Positions 61,050 through 64,000 of a stretch of DNA of 64,000 nt are shown piece by piece. The position numbers were made by a program, and so were the translations under genes. The first letter of the stretch is position 1; each line of letters opens with the position of its first letter. This DNA comes from Raphanus sativus (Eukaryota; Streptophyta; Magnoliopsida; Brassicales; Brassicaceae), in the NCBI RefSeq assembly GCF_000801105.2, contig NC_079519.1:7314668-7378667 (forward strand), written 5' to 3'. Under the pieces are notes generated by a model. It was not told the DNA's origin. It was given only the letters and a program-made list of their open reading frames with translations, and did no database searches.

Positions 61050-63670
61050 TTAGATATATATAACTAGTATAACTCGTATAACTAAACATGTTAATAAATG
61101 ATATAGCTATTATAAATGAAATAATTGGTATATAAATTATATAATTCATGTGTAATATACAATTGACGAAACTAACATGACTAATAAATCATGTTTTATA
61201 TGTAAAATAAATAAAAATATCTTAATTGATTTATGGTGACAAAATTTCATCTATTTTATTGGAGGGTTTTCAATATTTTGTTAAATTATTACATTATACC
61301 ATTAATTTTATATTATATACCTTATAGTTTAAGGTTTCTTAACTAAATTATTCATATTATTATGAAAATAAAATATTCAAAATAATTTTACAAAGTTATG
61401 ATGTGAAAAAATTGATACAACTAATACAAATATATATTAAATCATATATGGTATAACTGGTACAAATATATGATGTGTAAACAAACATCAAACATATTTT
61501 TACAAAGTTATGATGTGAAAATATTGGTAAAACCTCTAAAACTAGATATATAAACAATTGATATAATTTTTATTATATAATAGATAAGTATTACTGATAC
61601 AACTGGTACAACATTGACATTTCAGAAATTGATAAAAAAATATTTGGTATTCCAAAATGAGAAAACAATCAAATATCTCAATATGTATGTATTCAAAAAG
61701 TTTCTCTTAATTCATTTGAGGTTTAGAGAAAAAAGAAAAAAAAAATATTACACAAATTCATAAATTTGTATGAACTACCTTATACTTTTAAGGTTTGTTA
61801 ACTTATTTGTCCATGTGATTTTTTGGAAAACATAAACGGAATGTATTTTTACGAAATTAATGATTTCATTGTAACCGGGCAATGTTATGTAAGCATAAAG
61901 AAGTGGTACAACTAAGGTAATTGTATTTATTATGTGGTACAACTAATATTTTTAGATTTCAATGCCAAAGTACAACTATGCACAAACTGGTACAACTAAA
62001 AAACTAGTACAACTATGTATCATCATTATAACTAGAAAATTGGTACAACTAATTTTTATTTTATTTAGTATTATTTTAAATGTGTATCACGTTTTAAATG
62101 TGTATCATGTTTTAAACATTGTGGTTGAACACTAACATCGAGTAGTTGTACTAGTTATACCATTCATATATATCATTATGTCATTATTTGTTTATGCAAA
62201 TATTTTTTAATTAAAAAATATTATGATATACTGAGTGGACCTTGAAAAGGTATTTGATGTTACTATCGTAACTATAACTAGTACAACTATTCATTTACTC
62301 AAAAGTATTATGATACTGGTAAAACTAGTATAACTATTCAGTTTTTGAAAGTTATATATTTCATTAGGTATTCCATATGAAAAAATAATTAAATGGCCAA
62401 ATTGATAAGTGTTAAGATATGTTTATTTATTATTTTCATGTTTTTTTTGCAAATCTAACACCATCACATAAGTTTGCATGATTTACCTTATACTTTTAAC
62501 GGTTGTTAACTTGTTTGTCTACATAATTTTTGGAATATATACATGAAATGTATTTTAACAAAAATTATCATCTCATTTTATTGGGGCAAAGGCATGTATA
62601 CATAAAGAAGTCGTACAACTAAGGTAAATTTAAAATTTATGTGGTACAACTAGTTTTTTTTATTTCACTGGCAAAGTACAACTATGTACAAACCGATACA
62701 ACTCAAAAACTAGTACAACTATGTACAAACCAGTACAACTCAAATACTAGTACAACTATGCTATTTTATTTTGTATTGTGTATCATATTTTAAACATGTA
62801 TCATATTTTAAACATTGTGGTTGAATACTAATGTCGAGTAGTTGTACTAGTTTTACCATTCTAAATACTTTTATGTAATTTTCTTTTACAATTATTACAC
62901 ATCACATAAGTTTACATAATCTACCTTATACTTTAACTGTTTGTTTACTTGATTAACCACATTATTTTGGTTTCGAGAGCAAAAAAATGAACATGCATTT
63001 TTTAAACAAAATAGTACAACTAGTGCAACTAATACAACTAATAACTATTGAAAAATAATTTCATAGTAGAATTTATAATTAGTACAAATAATATAACATA
63101 TTACAGTGTGAGAGATAATATTATATTTTAAAGATAAAATAAGTATAATATTATAGAAAATTAACTAATCACAACATATTACAAGTTTAACCACACAACG
63201 AATAATAGTTGTGAAATAATAGTTGCGTTGGCTGAGATTTACAAACACTATTTATAGATTTTGTGGATAGGGTTTCAGAGCCAAACCTTCTCTTTTGAAG
63301 TCAGGTTTTGTGGCTATGGGATGTCTTTGTGGGTGGTCTTGACGAATCAAGGGATGATGTCGATTAGTTGTACTAGTTTTACTAATGTCGAATAGTTGTA
63401 TTAGTTTTATCATTCTAAATATTTTATGTCATTATACTCTTTTCTATCATTTTCATATGTTGAAAACAAAAAAAGATAAACATATTAATTGCAAAGTTGC
63501 ACTAAAAAAAAGTCTATATGAGTCTGTGTTGTTGACGACAAAAAAAAGAAGAAAAAATATACGTTTTACTTCTACCAGTTATATTGGTTATACTTAATTT
63601 ATTCGTACTAGCTATACTTATCTTAGTTGTACTAGTTGTACTAATTCGAGTTATACTAGTTGTATTAGTA
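61050..63670. repeat. TACAACTA-motif block, candidate unclassified transposon
   Basis: About 2.6 kb with some 20 TACAACTA-type motifs forward (GGTACAACTA, ACTAGTACAACTATG) and about 8 inverted (TAGTTGTACTAGTT). Diverged long units are marked by ACCTTATACTTTTAAGGTTTG at about 61316, 61779, 62484 and 62921. The units around 61860 and 62580 share CATAAAGAAGT-GTACAACTAAGGTAA and continue alike for over 250 bp. Outer edges are inverted: AACTAGTATAACTCG (about 61062) and CGAGTTATACTAGTT (about 63647). No coding frame. Confidence 0.55.
63510..63557 (+). mobile_element. LINE 3'-end scrap with A-tail
   Basis: CTATATGAGTCTGTGTTGTTGACGAC followed by an A-rich run matches the 3' end of the LINE fragment at 17560-17601 (TATATGAGTCTGTTGTTGCTG). 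An extremely 5'-truncated insertion inside the TACAACTA block. Confidence 0.55.
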
Positions 63671-64000
63671 ATACTCTGCGTTCTTCTTTATCTTGAATTT
63701 AATATTTAAAAGATGAAATATGATTTTAGGTAAGTTATAATTGATTAAATATAACTATGGGTTGATCGATTTGGGATAAGAAAGACAAAATTGGTCTATG
63801 GTTGAAGAAAATTTTCGATTTTGTTATAAAGTGAAACAATTGTTAATGGAGAAGAAAGGGAGAAGAAGAAGAAGAGTTAGGGTTAGATTGGGTCGGGTTT
63901 TCGGGTCTGGATCTGGGTCGAATTCTGGGTAGGATAGTAATGGCATGGATTAGTAAATATGTTTAAATCTTTTGGGTTTTTAGTTATTTTATCTAGATTT
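63671..64000. other. Intergenic right edge
   Basis: Includes a GAAGAAGAAG run and a GGGTCGGGTTTTCGGGTCTGG-type stretch (63888-63925). Nothing coding recognised. Confidence 0.35.

Noticed and set aside
60844..61053. 69-codon frame rich in Ser, Phe and His
   Set aside because: Derives from a CT-rich stretch; no domain, no gene structure.

Overview
This is plant nuclear DNA, almost certainly from a Brassicaceae species close to Brassica. It is AT-rich and intron-containing, and it carries four genes whose order matches, from memory, Arabidopsis thaliana chromosome 5 from At5g56890 to At5g56840. These are a proline-rich receptor-like kinase (2382-6856, +), a small acidic protein of unknown function (7908-8420, +), the GATA factor GNC/GATA21 (24058-25713, +) and a zinc-knuckle MYB-related repressor-type factor (48818-47409, -). 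I rebuilt the exon structures by hand; all close in frame. The kinase gives 1084 residues from 11 exons, GNC 391 residues from 3 exons, and the MYB factor 230 residues from 3 exons, the last only if its second intron uses a GC donor. Two Arabidopsis neighbours I would expect, BGAL4 (At5g56870) and At5g56850, are not visible. That fits fractionation after the Brassica genome triplication.

About 90% of the window is intergenic and built from nested, mostly non-autonomous transposons. Those with recognisable ends and target duplications are: a hAT-like MITE (8644-9136, 8-bp duplication), two Mutator-type elements (12934-13238 and 15453-16209, 9-bp duplications), two Harbinger/Tourist MITEs (19107-19359 and 41786-42037, TAA), three Stowaway MITEs (959-1203, 45148-45394 and 54928-55387, TA), a 3.0-kb CACTA element (29215-32254, TTA) and Helitrons with TC/CTAG ends and 3' hairpins (14678-15405, 20881-21748, 26361-27269, 53962-54610). 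Retroelement material includes a 5'-truncated, mutated LINE (56480-59240, -), two LINE 3' fragments, a tRNA-derived SINE inserted in a Stowaway, and an RPA-like pseudogene (51114-51780).

The least ordinary parts are: (1) the CACTA element, with terminal and internal clusters of a TTGCAAATTTGCGAG-type motif and an internal ~0.6-kb tandem duplication; (2) a 2.6-kb block at 61050-63670 with dozens of TACAACTA-type motifs on both strands, diverged long repeats and inverted ends; (3) a 586-bp element at 44445-45030 bounded by two inverted Helitron-like 3' ends; (4) the probable GC-AG intron in the MYB gene with a competing GT four bases away; and (5) the kinase gene, whose nine internal proline-rich exons all have lengths divisible by three and phase-1 borders. 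No rRNA, tRNA, CRISPR or complete autonomous transposase gene was seen.
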